Assembly (NCBI GenBank): GCA_037176705.1
Contig: CM073896.1
Span: 21,030,708-21,094,707 of the forward strand
Length of the DNA stretch: 64,000 nucleotides
Direction of reading: 5' to 3'
Origin: Molossus alvarezi
Taxonomy: Eukaryota > Chordata > Mammalia > Chiroptera > Molossidae
The stretch's first letter is position 1, and the number at the start of each line of letters is the position of its first letter. The notes under the pieces are model-generated. The model was given only the letters and a program-made list of their open reading frames with translations. It had not been told where the DNA came from and searched no databases. Positions 10,743-22,862 of the stretch are shown here, piece after piece. Position numbers and translations under genes: made by a program.

Positions 10743-11644
10743 ATGGTGAAACATAGAGACAAATCCCAAATGAAAGAACAAGAGACTTCTACTGAAGATG
10801 AGATAAATGAGATGCAGTTAAGCAATTTAACAGAGCTAGAATTTAGAGCCATGATCTTCAGGAAGCTCAACAGCATGAGTAAGGACATCAACACCATGAG
10901 TAAAGACGTAGAAACATTGACAATCAACCAATTTGAAATGTAAAACCACCAAGAAAAGATACAGAATGACATAGCAAAAATAAAGAACATATTTGAAGGA
11001 CTAAACAGCAGAGTAGAGGAGGCTGAGGACTGGATCAGTGAATTAGAAGACAGGGTAAAAAAAGATCAACCAATCAGAAAACCAAAAGGAAAAAACTGTT
11101 AAAAACCAGGAAGACAGCTTAAGAGAACTGTGGGACAACTGGAAACGTAATAATATTCGCAACATAGGAGTTCCTGAAGAAGAAGAAGATGATCAAGGGT
11201 TAGAGAATATATTTGAAAAAATAGTGACAGAAAACTTTTCTAATTTGGTGAAGGAAGAAGGCATTCAAGTTCAAGAAGCACAGAGAGCCCCAAGTAAGAA
11301 TAACCCAAACAGGTGCACACCAAACACATAGTAATTTAAATGCCAAAAATTAAAGACAAACAGTGAATCCTAAGGGCAGCAATTGAGAAACAACTACAAA
11401 GGAACTTCCATAAGGCTATCAGCTGACTTCTCAACAGAAACAATATAGGCCAGAAGGGAATGGCATGAGGTAACAAAGGTCATGAAAAACAAGGATCTGA
11501 ATCCAAGATTACTCTATCAAGAAAGGCTATTATTCAAAATAGGTCAAATAAAGAGCTTTCCAGATAAAAAAAAAAAAAAAAAGTCGAAGTGAATATATTA
11601 ACACCAAACCAGAACTGCAAGAAATGGTAAAAGGACTGCTGTAA
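10743..11644 (+). pseudogene. L1 ORF1 (RNA-binding chaperone) pseudogene
   Basis: The frame opens MVKHRDKSQMKEQE and keeps the ELEFRAMIFRKL motif typical of the start of the ORF1 coiled coil, but stops at 10941-10943 after 66 codons. Recognisable ORF1 sequence continues in broken frames. The downstream part (caattgagaaacaac ... aagattactctatcaag ... ttccagat) is its C-terminal region, ending near ctgctgtaa at about 11644. In intact L1s the product is a trimeric nucleic-acid-binding protein of the L1 ribonucleoprotein. This copy is dead. Confidence 0.8.
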
Positions 11645-11689
11645 TTAGTAGAAGAAATAGAAAGACAAATATAACCACATTTAATAAAA

Positions 11690-14600
11690 ATGACAATAAA
11701 TAATTAAAGATCAATAGTCACCTTAAATGTAAATGGATTCAATGCTCCAATAAAAAGTAGCTGACTGGATAAGAAAATATGACTCACATATATGTTGTTA
11801 ACAAGAAACCCACCTCACAACAAAAGACTCACATAGGTTGAAAGTGAAGTGATAGAAAAAAGTCTTTCAAGCAAATGGAAAGAAGAAGAAAAAAAAGCTG
11901 GGGTAGCAATACTCATATTTGATAAAGTAGATTTAGAAACAAAGACCATACCTAGAGACAAAGAAGGGCACTACATAACATTGATAGAATCTATCTAAAA
12001 GGAAGATATAACCTTAGTAAACATATATCAACCCAATTAGTAGCACCAAAATATATTGAAAATCTTCTGTAGGACTTCAAAGGAGAAATCAAGAGCTATA
12101 CAATCATAGCAGTGAAATTCAACATCCCACAGACATCACTGGATAGATTCTCTAGACAAAAATTTAGCAAAGAAACAGAGACTCTAAATGAAGCACTAGA
12201 CAAAATGGATTTAATAGATATCTACAGAGAATTACACCTCAAAACTACAGAATTCATACTCTTCTCAAGTGCACATGAGACATTCTCAAAGACATACCAC
12301 ATGTTAGAACACAAACTAAGTCTGTACAAGTTCAAGAAGATTGAAATCACATCAAGCATCTTTTCAGATCACAATGGCATGCAACTAGAAATCAATTGCA
12401 ACAAGAAAATGCAAAGACATTTGAACACATGGAGGCTAAATACCATGTTATTAAACAATGAATGGGTTACTGAGGAGATCAAGGAAGAAAATAAAAATTT
12501 CCTGGAAACCAATGAAAATGAACACAAAACAACACAAACTCTATGTGATGCAGCGAAAGCAGTTCTGAGTTCATAGCACTACTGGACTACCTCAGGAAAC
12601 AAGAAAAATTTCTAACAGAATATCTAAACTTAGAACTTAAAGAACTAGAAAGCAAACAAAAGAAAACCCCAGAGCAAATAGAAGAAAGGAAATAGTAAAG
12701 ATCAGAGCAGAAATTAATTACATGGAGACCAAAAAACAATTCAAAGGAACAATGAAAAAAAAGAGCTGGTATTTCGAAAAGATAAACAAGATTGATGGAC
12801 CCTTAGCTAGACTCACCAAGAAACAAAGAGAGAGAACCCAAATACACAAAGTCAGAAGTGAAAGAGAAGTAACAACTGACACCACAGAAATACAAAATAT
12901 CATTAACAAATACTATGAACAATTATATGGCAACGCATTTGACAATCTAAACAAAATGGACAGATTTCTAGAAACACATAGTCTTTCAAAACTGGACTGG
13001 GAAGAGATTAAAAACTTGAACAGGCCAATAACAACAAAGGAAATTGAAGAGTTAATAAAAAACATTCCCACCAAACAAAAGCCCAGAATCAGATGGTTTC
13101 ACGGGGGAGTTTTACCGAACATTCAAAGAACTAACACCCATTCTCCTCAGACCATTACAAAAAATTCAAGAAGAAGGAAGAATTCCAAACTCTTTTTAAG
13201 AGGCCAGCATAATTCTATTTCAAAAACCAGAAAAAGACACTGCAAAGAAAGAAAACTACAGGCCAATATCCCTGAAGGACATAGATGCCAAAATCCTGAA
13301 CAAAATACTAGCAAATCAATCCAGCAATACATTAAAAAGATTATTCACCATGATCAAGTGGGATTCATCCCAGGGGTGCAAGGCTGATACAATATTTGCA
13401 AATCAATAAATAGTATACAATACATAAACAAAATGAAGGTTAAAAGCCACATAATCATATGAATATATGCTGGAAAAGCATTGGACAAAATCCAGCACCC
13501 ATTGCTGATAAAAATGCTCAGCAACATGGAAATAGAAGGATCATACCTCAACATAATAGAGGCCATATTTGAAAGACCCACAGCCTACGTCTTACTCAAT
13601 GGGTAAAAACTAAAAGCATTCCTCTTAAGAACAGGAACAAGATAGGGATGCCCACTTTTACCACTTTTATTTAACTTAGTACTGGAAGTCTTAGCCACAG
13701 TAATCAGACATGAAGAAAAAATAAAAGGGATCCAAATTGGAAAGGAGGAAGTGAAACTGTCATTATTCATAGATGACATGATACTATATGTAGAAAACCC
13801 CAAATACTCCATGAAAATTTACTAGACAAATTAAATGAGTTTGGCAAAGTAGCAGGTACAAAATTAACGTCAAGAAACCGATGGCATTCTTATACACCAA
13901 TGATGAACTCACAGAAAGAAAAAATAAAAAATAAAAACAATCCCATTTACCATCACGGCAAAACAATTAAGATACCTAGGAATAAACTTAATCAAAGAAA
14001 TAAAGGACCTACTCGCAGACAACTACAGGTCACTGAAAAAAGAAATAGAGGAAGATATAAAAAAGTGGAAGCACATACCTTGTTCATGGATTGGAAGAAT
14101 CAACATTATTAAAATGTCCATACTACCCAATGAAATCTATAGATTAAATGCAATCCCAATCAAAATACCAACAACATACTTTACAGAATTAAAACAAATA
14201 CATTAAAAGTTCATATGGAACCAAAAAGACCACGAATAGCCACAGCAATCTTGCAAAAGAAGAGCAAAGTAGGTGGGATCACAATACCGGATATCAGGTT
14301 ATACTAAAAAGCTACTGTAATCAAAACAGCCTGATACTGGCACAAGAACAGGTATGTAGACAAGTGAAACAGAACAGAGAACCCAGAAATGGACCCAAGG
14401 CACTATGCTCAATTAACATTTGACAAAGGAGGCAAGAGCATACAATGTAGTAATGTCGGCCTCTTTAATAAATGCTGTTGGGAAAATTGGACAGCTACAT
14501 GGAAAAAAAATGAAACTAGACCATCACCTTACACCATACACAAGAATAAACTCAAAATGGATAAAAGATTTAAATGTGACTCAGGAATTCATAATAATTC

Positions 14601-15771
14601 TAGAAGAAAATGTAGGCAACAAAATTTTGGACATCATACGCAGCAGAATTTTCACTGATACATCACCTAAGGCAACAAAAACAGGAAAAAAAAATGAACA
14701 CTTTGGACTCAAACTCAAAAGCTTCTACACAGCAAAAGAAACAACTATCAAAATGGAAAGGGAACCCACTGCATGGGAGAGCATAATTGCCAATTATACA
14801 TCAGATAAGGGTTTAATTTTTAAAATATGTAAAGTACTCATACAACTCAACAAAAGAAAGACAAAGAACCCAATTAAAAAATGGGCATAGGAGCCCTGGC
14901 CGGTTTGGCTCAGTGGTTAAAGCGTCCACCTGCGGTCCAGAAAGGCCCGGGTTCGGTTCCCGCTAAGGGCATGTACCTCGGTTGCAGTTTGTCCCCGGCC
15001 CTGGTTGGTCATGCGGGTGGCAGCCACTCGATGTGTCCCTTTCACATCGATGTTTCCCTCTCTCTCTCTTCCTCTCTCTCCCTCTCTCTCCCTCCCACTC
15101 TGTCTGTACAAAAAATGGAAAAATGTCCTCGGATGAGGATTAAAAAAAAAAAAAAAAAAATGGGCATAGGAGCTGAATAGACACCTCTCCAAACAGGACA
15201 TACAAATGGCCAACAGATATATGAAAAAATGCTCAACATTCCTAATCATCAGAGAGATGCAAATAAAATTAACAATGAGATATCACCTCACACCTGTCAG
15301 AATGGCCACAATCAAAAAATCATCAAACAAGTGTTGGCTAGGGTGTGGAGAAAAGGGGACTCTAGTACACTGCTGGTGGGAATGCAGAGTGGTGCAGCCA
15401 CTATGGAAAACAATATGGTGTTACCTCAAAAAATTAAAACTTGAACTTCCATTTGACCCAGTGATACCACTTCTTGGAATATACCCTAAGAAGCCTGAAA
15501 CACCTATCAGAAAGAATGTGTGTACTCCCATGTTCATAGCAACACTATTTACAGTAGCTAAGTTCTGGAAATAGCCCAAGTGTCCATCAGTAGAGGAATG
15601 GATAAAAAAGCAGTGGTACATATACACAATGGAGTACTATGCAGCTGTAAGAAAGAAAGATCTCTTATCCTTTGAAATGACATGGAGGGAACTGTAGAGA
15701 ATTATTCTAAGTGAAACAACCCCAGCAGAGAATGATAAATATTACATGATCTCACTTATTTGTGGAATATA
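11690..15771 (+). pseudogene. L1 ORF2 (endonuclease/reverse transcriptase) pseudogene
   Basis: It starts at atgacaataaataattaa, so a stop falls almost at once. The endonuclease motif SIVTLNVNGFNAP follows at 11711-11750. The longest clean pieces are 12112-12576 (endonuclease, including FLFSSAHETFSK-like text), 12722-13387 (linker to RT) and 14420-14890. The RT catalytic site reads LFIDDMILY near 13762-13790, where intact L1s have FADD. The C-terminus is split by a Ves SINE at 14894-15160 and ends near 15771. Numerous stops and frameshifts. Confidence 0.85.
14894..15160 (+). repeat. Young Ves SINE inside the L1
   Basis: A complete Ves SINE: head ccctggccggtttggctcag (A-box region), gggttcggttcccgc (B-box region), ggttgcagtttgtcccc core, CT-rich tract, tail gtcctcggatgaggatt and about 18 A. 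A perfect target duplication tgggcataggag flanks it (14882-14893 and 15161-15172). It post-dates the host L1. Confidence 0.97.
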
Positions 15772-16019
15772 ATGAACATAACAGTCTGAGGAACAGGGTT
15801 GACCCAGAGACATGGAAGTAGGGTACACACTGACAACCCTCAGAGGAGGAGGTAAGGGGGAGGGAAGAGATAAACCACAGAACTTATATACATGTACGCA
15901 TAACCGATTAACATTAACATCAAAGCTGGTGAAGGGTATGGGGAGGAGGGTGTCAATGAAAAAGGAGAAATATCTGTAACAAAAATAAATTAATAATAAA
16001 TAAATAAATAAAATGTTTA

Positions 16020-16510
16020 AAAAGTATGTTCAAGCTAAACTTTGTACACAATTATTTATAGCAGCATTATCTATAATAGCCAAACAGAGAACAACCTAAT
16101 GCCTATCAAATGATAAATTGATGAACAAAAGTGGTATATCCATGCAATGGAATATTAATCAGCAATAAAAAGGAATGAAGTATGGATACATGTTAAAATG
16201 TGTCTGAACCTTGAGAACATGATGCAAAGTGAAAGAAGCTTGACGCAATAGGTGACTTATGGTGTCATTTAATTTATATGGACTATAAATAAAGGCAAAT
16301 ACATGGAGACAGAAGGCAGATTCATAGTTGTCAGAGGATGGAGGGACCAGGGACCAGGGTATGGGGTTTCTTTTTAGGGTGACAAAATGTTCTAGAAATA
16401 GATAGTGGAGAAGGTTGTAAACACTGTGGATGTACTAATAACTGTCAAATTATACAACTTTAAAATGGTGAAAATGATGAATTTTATGTTAATTAAATTT
16501 TATTACATTT
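16020..16510 (+). repeat. Old L1, ORF2 end and 3' UTR (resumed)
   Basis: Continuation of the host L1 cut at about 9911: catgcaatggaatattaatc, gaacatgatgcaaagtgaaa, gtcagaggatggaggg, then the terminal actttaaaatggtgaa...tttatgttaattaaatttta typical of older L1M-type 3' ends. Orientation and order agree with the 8158-9910 part. Confidence 0.85.
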
Positions 16511-16825
16511 AAAATAGTACATATATGAGCCTATGTATGCGTGTTGTGTAATGACTTAAGCTATGGCTTCTGTTGTAACTTTTGTGTCTTTATTATATTT
16601 ACCTCTGATCACTTAGAGAAATCTATGACAAAATAGGTAAATTCAGTATTGTATCAGCAGTGGAGATAGTGAGGAAACAAACAGCACTGGCCATCACAGG
16701 AAAGCTTGGTAATTAAGAGCATGGAATCCAAAGCAGAAGCTTCATCCAGAAACGTGCTACCTGTGTTGAACTGCTGCTCCTGCCATGTATTCAACTGTAG
16801 GCTGCATTCTATTGATATTTTTTCA

Positions 16826-17031
16826 ATTTTTTTTTCTTTATTGATTTTAGAAAGAGATGAAAGGAGAGGGAGAGAGAGATAGAAACATTGATGAGAGAAC
16901 ATCAATCAGCTGCCTCCTGCATGCCCCCCACTGGGGTTTTGGCCCACCGCCTGGGCATGTGCCCTGATCTGGACTCCAACCAGCAGTCTCTTGGTGCATG
17001 GGTTGATGCTCAACCAGTGAGCCACACCGGC
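16826..17031 (-). repeat. Ves-like SINE (older subtype), antisense
   Basis: T-rich tail (tttattgattttagaaag), a GA tract, gaacatcaatcagctgcctc, ccccccactggggttttggcc, and a reversed tRNA head gctcaaccagtgagccacac. A second antisense SINE follows after about 10 bases. Confidence 0.92.
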
Positions 17032-17041
17032 TGTCTGTTGA

Positions 17042-17218
17042 TTTTTTTTTAGAGAGAGAGGAACGGAGAGATTGAAACATCCATTGGCTGCCTCCTACAC
17101 ACTCACTATTGGGGATCAAGCCCCAAACCCGGGCATATGTCCTGACCAGCAATCGAACTGGTTGGAGACCTCTCAGTCCATGGGGTGATGCTCAATCCAC
17201 TGAGCCACACCAGCCAGG
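17042..17218 (-). repeat. Ves-like SINE (older subtype), antisense
   Basis: The same architecture as the element on its left but diverged: tttttttttagagagagag, ccattggctgcctcctac, cactattggggatcaagcc, reversed head ctcaatccactgagccacac. Its head carries the ctctcagtccatggg variant rather than the tcttggtgcatggg variant of its neighbour, so this is not a simple tandem duplication. Confidence 0.9.
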
Positions 17219-17220
17219 AT

Positions 17221-18662
17221 AGGCCATTTCTAATCTTTATTGCCTTAGGCACTTGAACCCTAGTGTGTTTATATTTTATAACATTGTGGTAAAGGATTAT
17301 ATTGCTTGGTATAAACAAAATCTTAGAATTGTTCCTGTCCTGCAGTAAGTCCATAGAATTATTAACTCTTGGTTTTAGTACCCAAAGATAGCCCATCATG
17401 ATTAAACTGTAATTCCACTAGAAACAGATAATGTTATATCAACATCAGGTGAACTACAATTTTAAGTCATAATATTCTAAATTGCCCTCTACTTCCACAC
17501 TGACTTTTCTTCAATGCTGTTTTAATTAGTCCTACTTTAGTTCCATTAGTAACTACTGAACTTAGTGTTTTTCTCCTTTTTTCACACCAAATCTTCAAAT
17601 GATGCGAATGTATCACATTCAGGCTATTTTGGCACAAGACACTGAAGCCTAACTCCATGAGTCTCTCCCTATACCCTTTCTTCTTAAATCACCTATGCAC
17701 ACATCTTCCCTACATGCATATACAGAAATATATGCACATACTCAGGCAGGCAGGGCCTACCCTCCCTGACAAGACTTCCTGGGGCAGAGTATCTCTAGCA
17801 TTTTCTTTGTTCTTATTCTCAGCCCAGACTATGATACTTCTCTGTACAGCTATCTAAACTTATTCTATAATGCTATCTATAAGATTTAAAAGAGAGAGGC
17901 CCATTTTCTTTCTATTTATGATTTTAACACAAAAAGAGAGGACATATGATTCTGAAAAAGGAGACCATTGGAAAAGCAGATTCAGTAGAAAGTATGAGGC
18001 CAGGAATCTCTTTCTCTCACTGAACATATAGGATTACTATGAGTAAACATCCATAGGTATTGCTAATTCTACTTTATTTGGGATTCTCTGTTTTACCCAT
18101 TATGCCAGACTTCCTAAGCAAGCCATAAAGTTGTTGTCATTGATTGGTTCTCTCTGTTATCTAATCATTCTTTCCCCGCTCTGTGATCCTTACCTTTATA
18201 GAAAACATAGACTGAGAGATGACATACACATATTGACCACCATCATACCATTATCTAGGCTTTTTCAGCTACTAAAATGGAATCTCTACTTTCTTTATCT
18301 ACCAGTATTTTACCTGAATTAACACATAACAAATGATACTTGTTTTCCACAACAATTTTCCAAAGTCATTTCTCTCATAGTATACCCTGCGACCTCTACA
18401 TTATGAAAATATCTGAAACACAGGGGTCTGTGACACTTCTCACTGGTCATCCTGTCTCATGGCATTTGTACGTTCTCATTTCAATATGCATTTGGTAGTC
18501 AGTTATATTCATCAGGTGGTCCCCCTAGAAACACAACATGTCTGGCAGATATTGAAGTATGTTTATTACTCAAATTAATTGATATTGGTTGGAATTCCAG
18601 GCAGCGAAGATCTATTTAATAGTAAATAAGGTAAATTATCACACATATATGCAAGAATATTC
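17221..18662. other. Unique interval, no gene recognised
   Basis: AT-rich, with no clear repeat family apart from possible faint L2-like text around 18060-18330. Short open frames at 17657-17857 and 18131-18322 have no domain or composition that suggests coding. Confidence 0.4.
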
Positions 18663-18680
18663 CTGGAATGGGTGACTTTA

Positions 18681-18936
18681 TTTATTTATTTATTTTTTTA
18701 TCCTCACCCAAGGACATTTTTCCATTTTTTGTCCAGATAGAGTGGGAGGGAGAGAGAGGAAGAGAGAGAGAGAGAAACATCGATGTGAAAGGGACACATC
18801 GAGTGGCTGCCACCCGCACGACCAACCAGAGCCAGGGACAAACTGCAACCGAAGTACATGCCCTTAGTGGGAACCGAACCTGGGTCTCTCCAGACCGCAG
18901 GCCAACGCTCTAACCGCTGAGCCAAACCGGCCAGGG
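18681..18936 (-). repeat. Young Ves SINE, antisense
   Basis: A T-rich (ttta)n tail, tcctcacccaaggacatttt, GA tract, gtggctgccacccgcacgac, reversed head ctctaaccgctgagccaaac. The perfect 18-bp target duplication ctggaatgggtgacttta (18663-18680 and 18937-18954) makes this one of the clearest insertions in the window. Confidence 0.98.
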
Positions 18937-19314
18937 CTGGAATGGGTGACTTTAATAGAGAATGTGACTGTAGATCATTCTTACCACTGAGATAAGCATC
19001 AGTTAATCACTGTGTTAAGCCTGTCATCAATAACATTTCTCATATTAAAGAAAGTGCCAGAGGATTTGCCATGTGCTTTATATACTTCATAATTAACACA
19101 ACTGATGCTATTCTCTTTATCAGCTCTTTTGCTAGTGCACAGACAGTCATTCTGAGCCAATTCTGAAAATTAGAGGATCTTATTCTTTGTACTGGGCAAC
19201 AGAAAAAAAAGTTGAGCTTTTATTTTGAGAAAAAAATGTTTACCCTATTTTTATTTTTATGCTTCTAAATTTATAAAATTGAATTCATATAGACAATTAA
19301 TATATGCCTGCACT

Positions 19315-19520
19315 TCATATATATATACAAACATATATATATTTATATATATATATACACATGCACATACATATATATATTTATATATATATACACATGC
19401 ATATACATATATATGTATGTATATATATGTTTTTGTGTGTGTATGTATATATGTGTGTCTGTAGATGTATATATGTATGTCTGTACACATGGATATATGC
19501 ATGTATGATTATGTATGTGT
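19315..19520. repeat. Compound TA/CA/TG microsatellite with internal ~36-bp repeats
   Basis: Alternating ta, tatg and ca dinucleotide runs. Within it a longer unit (catatatatatttatatata...cacatgcaca/tata) appears twice in tandem at about 19339-19410. It produces Tyr/Ile-rich frames on both strands that are artefacts. Confidence 0.9.
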
Positions 19521-20214
19521 AAAAACTCACGTTTTAGAGCTAAACTAAAAGTTCTCCTTTTCACTATATTTTATCCATGATATAGAACATTACAAAAGAG
19601 TGTTTTAATAAAGAAATTACCACAGTAAGGATCAAAGCACTAATGAACATGAAAGGCTTTAGGACAAAGAGTATATTTTCAAATTAGCATGTATGGATCA
19701 CACTCTGTAATTGTGAGACTATATCCATTGCATATTTCTTTAAAAAAGTTGTATTTCAGGATGGTGTAACTGGGTTTCCAGGTGCTATCAGTGTAAGTTG
19801 TTTCTGGTGACCACACATCAGCAGCCCTCTCAGACACGACTTGCAGCAGGAAGAATTCTTGCAGCACTCCACACCCTCAGAGGAGACAACAGCTATAACT
19901 TGGACTCTGAAAGTGCTGCTCAGGCTGGATGTTCCAGGGAGCATTACTTCCTTGGCCCAAGGGTGAGTGGCCTATGTGATGAAGAAAAGCCACTTGGAAG
20001 GTCAAAAGGAGGGAGTAAGGGCACAAGACACGCACACCAAGTAGAGCAGGTAAAGCAGCTGATGTGGAGGCCATGGTCACTGGTGGAGAAAATTCACATG
20101 ACAGTCAGAATAGGAAAGATTTTGTGAGCGGGTGAGAAATAGCAATCGGGAAAGACAATACACAAATTGTCTCTTTTGTCCTCTTAGCCCCTTTGTCCTC
20201 TTAAAATATAATTG
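19521..20214. other. Unassigned sequence with a chance 109-codon frame
   Basis: The 19798-20127 plus-strand frame (MFLVTTHQQPSQTRL...) has no domain I recognise, no clear splice boundaries and several low-complexity features. The interval is somewhat GC-richer than its neighbours. It could be an unrecognised ancient repeat or unique DNA. I do not call it a gene. Confidence 0.35.
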
Positions 20215-20350
20215 GTTTATATTTTGAATACCTGCCCTATAAAGTAGATATTATCTTCAGATTATAGATGAGGAAACTCAGGTAAGGTAATAAGATCTCA
20301 CCCCCTAAAAATGACAGAATAAGGAATTAACTTCCAGGTCTGTCTGACAA
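20215..20350 (+). repeat. MIR/L2-type ancient repeat fragment
   Basis: agatgaggaaactcaggtaa, agatctcaccccc and aacttccaggtctgtctgac match the conserved core and end of an ancient mammalian MIR/L2 element. Confidence 0.6.
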
Positions 20351-20454
20351 CAAAAATTTTGACTTTCTAATTCATGGGTAACTTCCCAAGTTGAGCTAAA
20401 TTTCCAATATAATATAACAAACTAATGATTTATTTTTCCTAATTAATAATTTAT

Positions 20455-20545
20455 GCAATATACAGATCATGTGTCAGAAATGTACACTTGAAACCTATAA
20501 CATCTAATTAACCAATGTCAACTCAATAAATTGAATTAAAAACAT
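20455..20545 (+). repeat. L1 3' end fragment
   Basis: Only the terminal L1 3' UTR is present: aatgtacacttgaaacctat, ttaaccaatgtcaactcaat, aaattgaattaaaaac. It is a very short 5'-truncated L1. Confidence 0.75.
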
Positions 20546-21764
20546 TATGATACATGCTAAGTAAATATATCCTTTTACATATTCAAATTTAAGTTGTTAA
20601 TGCTTTAAAAATGATAATTTGATACTCATTTTAGTAGGGTAGTGAGGCTTAATTGAATTGTTTTTGACTCAAAGTTCACACTAAAAGGTAGATTCTTGTT
20701 AACTTCTTTTTGTGTCAGGATCTGCTGCACACAGTGTGAATATTCTCTAATTAATTCTATTTCCATGACTGTACTTCACTCCTTTAATCTCTTAGCTTCT
20801 GACTTCTCAACTATAATATATCTGCAATACTTCTTTGGAAATTGTGTATAGCTGGAGAATAACATCTTCTATGGAAATGGCTGAGAGGAAGTGGAAGGTT
20901 ATCTAGGGATCAGGAATGGCAAAAATAACTTTAGTGTATTCATATTTCTAGAGGTTAGTTTCCCAATAAATATTCTGGATAGATTTGATTGTTTTTTTCT
21001 TTTAAAACCTTTGTCCTAGTTTATAGATTCAGTAGTGGCAAACGCCAGACAGATTTAGAAAATTGGTTGTATTGGATTGACCAAACAAATAGCATGGTTG
21101 TTTGTAACAACTCAACCAGGACAGCTCATAGTATTATTAATGAACTTTTGCAAAAATGTGTGTAATCAACATTAAAATCCCCTCAATCTCAGTATTTTTC
21201 ATCACATAGCAACCTACATTCTATAAAGATCAGATCTAGTAATTAAAATGGCTCATTGCATGATTTCACACATGCTTAATCATTTCATATTATTTTGGAG
21301 TGAGGGATGAATTTCCTGGGGTGCTAGAGTCTGAATATTAATTTTGAATCTGTCATCATTATGCTACCTTATTGTTGGGCATAATTTTCTGAGCCTGTTG
21401 TTAATGTTAATCTTGTCTTCTGTTGGCTTTTCAAACAATCCAAATGCCTCTCATTTAGAAGTAGGTATCTCTCCCACACAAACACTTTTTATTTTTTACA
21501 TTTCTTATCTTGCATAATAGAAAATTCTAATAACTAAAGCCAAATATAAACAGACCAGATGCTTGGCTAAAATCATCCTGGCTCCAATACTCTGCACTCA
21601 GGCAATATTGATATTCTTCCCTCCGTATGAGTGGGGCCCATGAACTATACACTCTGGGGATTTCCGAAGAGATAATAGTGGCGGGGAGCTTTAACAAGCA
21701 ATTTATGCAAGTGAGGCTATGGAAACATAGAAATTCAGGGTAGATGTCGTTTAGGCTACTTTGC
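20546..21764. other. Unique AT-rich interval
   Basis: No family or gene recognised. Open frames stay below 80 codons and lack coding signs. Confidence 0.4.
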
Positions 21765-21900
21765 AAACTTCAGTGCGCATACAAATTACTTGGGCTCTTG
21801 TTAAAATGCAAGTTTCGATTCAGTAGATCTGGGGTGGGGCCCAAGATTGTGCATTTCTAACAAACTCCCAAATGATACTGATGGTGCATATCCAAGGACC
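21765..21900 (+). mobile_element. MER5-type non-autonomous hAT-Charlie relic
   Basis: caaattacttgggctcttgt, gattcagtagatctggggtg, gggcccaagattgtgcattt and ctaacaaactcccaaatgat follow the MER5 consensus order. The terminal repeats are eroded. Confidence 0.8.
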
Positions 21901-22140
21901 ATGATTTGCTGAAATGTTCCTCACATGAAAATAAAGAAATAATACTAATTTCTTACCACTTCTCCAATCATATTGGAGTAAAATTTAATTTTGTTATACA
22001 ATATATCCAACATTCCAAATCTCAGCACTTTATATTATCTGCCTATTTAATTTTCTGTCTCCTTAATCAACTTTAAGTCATGCAGAGTTTATGCAAATTT
22101 CTTGGAACTTCTTGTACACTTCAAAAAAACTTGAGGACAT

Positions 22141-22367
22141 GCCCTGGCTGGTCTGGCTAGAGTGGTTAGAGCGTCGGCCCACGGACCAGAGAGACCTGGG
22201 TTTGGTTCCCACTAAGGGCATGTACCTTGGTTGCAGTTTGTCCTCGGCCTGTGTGGGTGGCAAAGACTCGATGTGTATCTCTCTCGTCGATGTTTCTCCC
22301 TCTCTCCCTCCCACTCTATCTAAATTAAAATGCAAAAATGTCCTCGGATGAGGATTAAAAAAAAAAA
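22141..22367 (+). repeat. Young Ves SINE
   Basis: Head ccctggctggtctggctaga, gggtttggttcccac, ggttgcagtttgtcctcgg, tail gtcctcggatgaggatt plus A14. Target duplication: acttgaggaca at 22129-22139 and agttgaggaca at 22370-22380. The core is shortened relative to other copies. Confidence 0.95.
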
Positions 22368-22594
22368 AAAGTTGAGGACACTGACTTTGTCTTTACATTG
22401 AATGTTCTCATAATATTTAAGAGTTGCTCAGTCAATTTGGTTAAATAATAGGTGATAAAGCAACAGGTGAATAATAAGTTAAAATACATTTTCTTTGTTC
22501 TTATCACATTTAATGATTATACCTAAAATCCATACCTTTTTTCAATTCCTTTCTGAAGAGTAGTATAATGAGGAGGTGTAGCAGGAAGGCGGTC

Positions 22595-22862
22595 TAGCCT
22601 TCGATTGGGAGCACAGATTTTGAGTCAGAGTATCTTGATTTCAATTCTAGTTCCAAAAAGTGCTGGCAGTGTGACCTTATATAGGTGACATAATCTGTTT
22701 TATTGTCCCAGGTTCTTAATTTATAAAGTAAGGATAAAAGAAATTCACTCGTAGTTTATTTTTAAACTAAATAAATCACATAAAGTACTTAAGCAAACGC
22801 CTGGCCAATAGTACACAATTTATAACTATTTTTATAACTTAAATATTAATCCTTATTATTTT
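22595..22862 (+). repeat. MIR, nearly complete
   Basis: tRNA-like start (gattgggagcacagattttg agtcag), core ggcagtgtgaccttatatag gtgac, then aagtacttaagcaaacgcc tggccaatag and a terminal ccttattatt. An old, well-preserved mammalian-wide SINE. Confidence 0.8.

Larger units (their letters stand above)
9911..16019 (+). mobile_element. Near full-length bat LINE-1 (inactive)
   Basis: This L1 contains a 5' UTR (from about 9911), ORF1 (from 10743), ORF2 (from 11690) and a 3' UTR ending in an (aaat)n tail at about 15990-16019. About 5.8 kb is L1 once the internal Ves SINE at 14894-15160 is subtracted. It is inserted into an older L1, with a similar target segment on both sides (taaaaatgtagttcag, 9896-9911; taaaaagtatgttcaag, about 16018-16034). 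Its own frames carry several stops and frameshifts, so it cannot mobilise itself. It is closely related to the copies at 35.3 kb and 40.1 kb. Confidence 0.9.

Noticed and set aside
12112..13387. Active L1 endonuclease/RT gene
   Set aside because: Open pieces are separated by stops and frameshifts, the ORF2 start is followed at once by a stop, and the C-terminus is split by a SINE.
14894..14980. tRNA gene
   Set aside because: A-box and B-box-like motifs are present, but the sequence is the head of a Ves SINE with body and poly-A tail, as in many other copies.
19225..19564. Tyr/Ile/His-rich frames on both strands
   Set aside because: They are translations of the TA/CA microsatellite.
19798..20127. 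109-codon frame as a possible exon
   Set aside because: No recognisable domain and no convincing splice sites; frame length is compatible with chance in GC-richer DNA.
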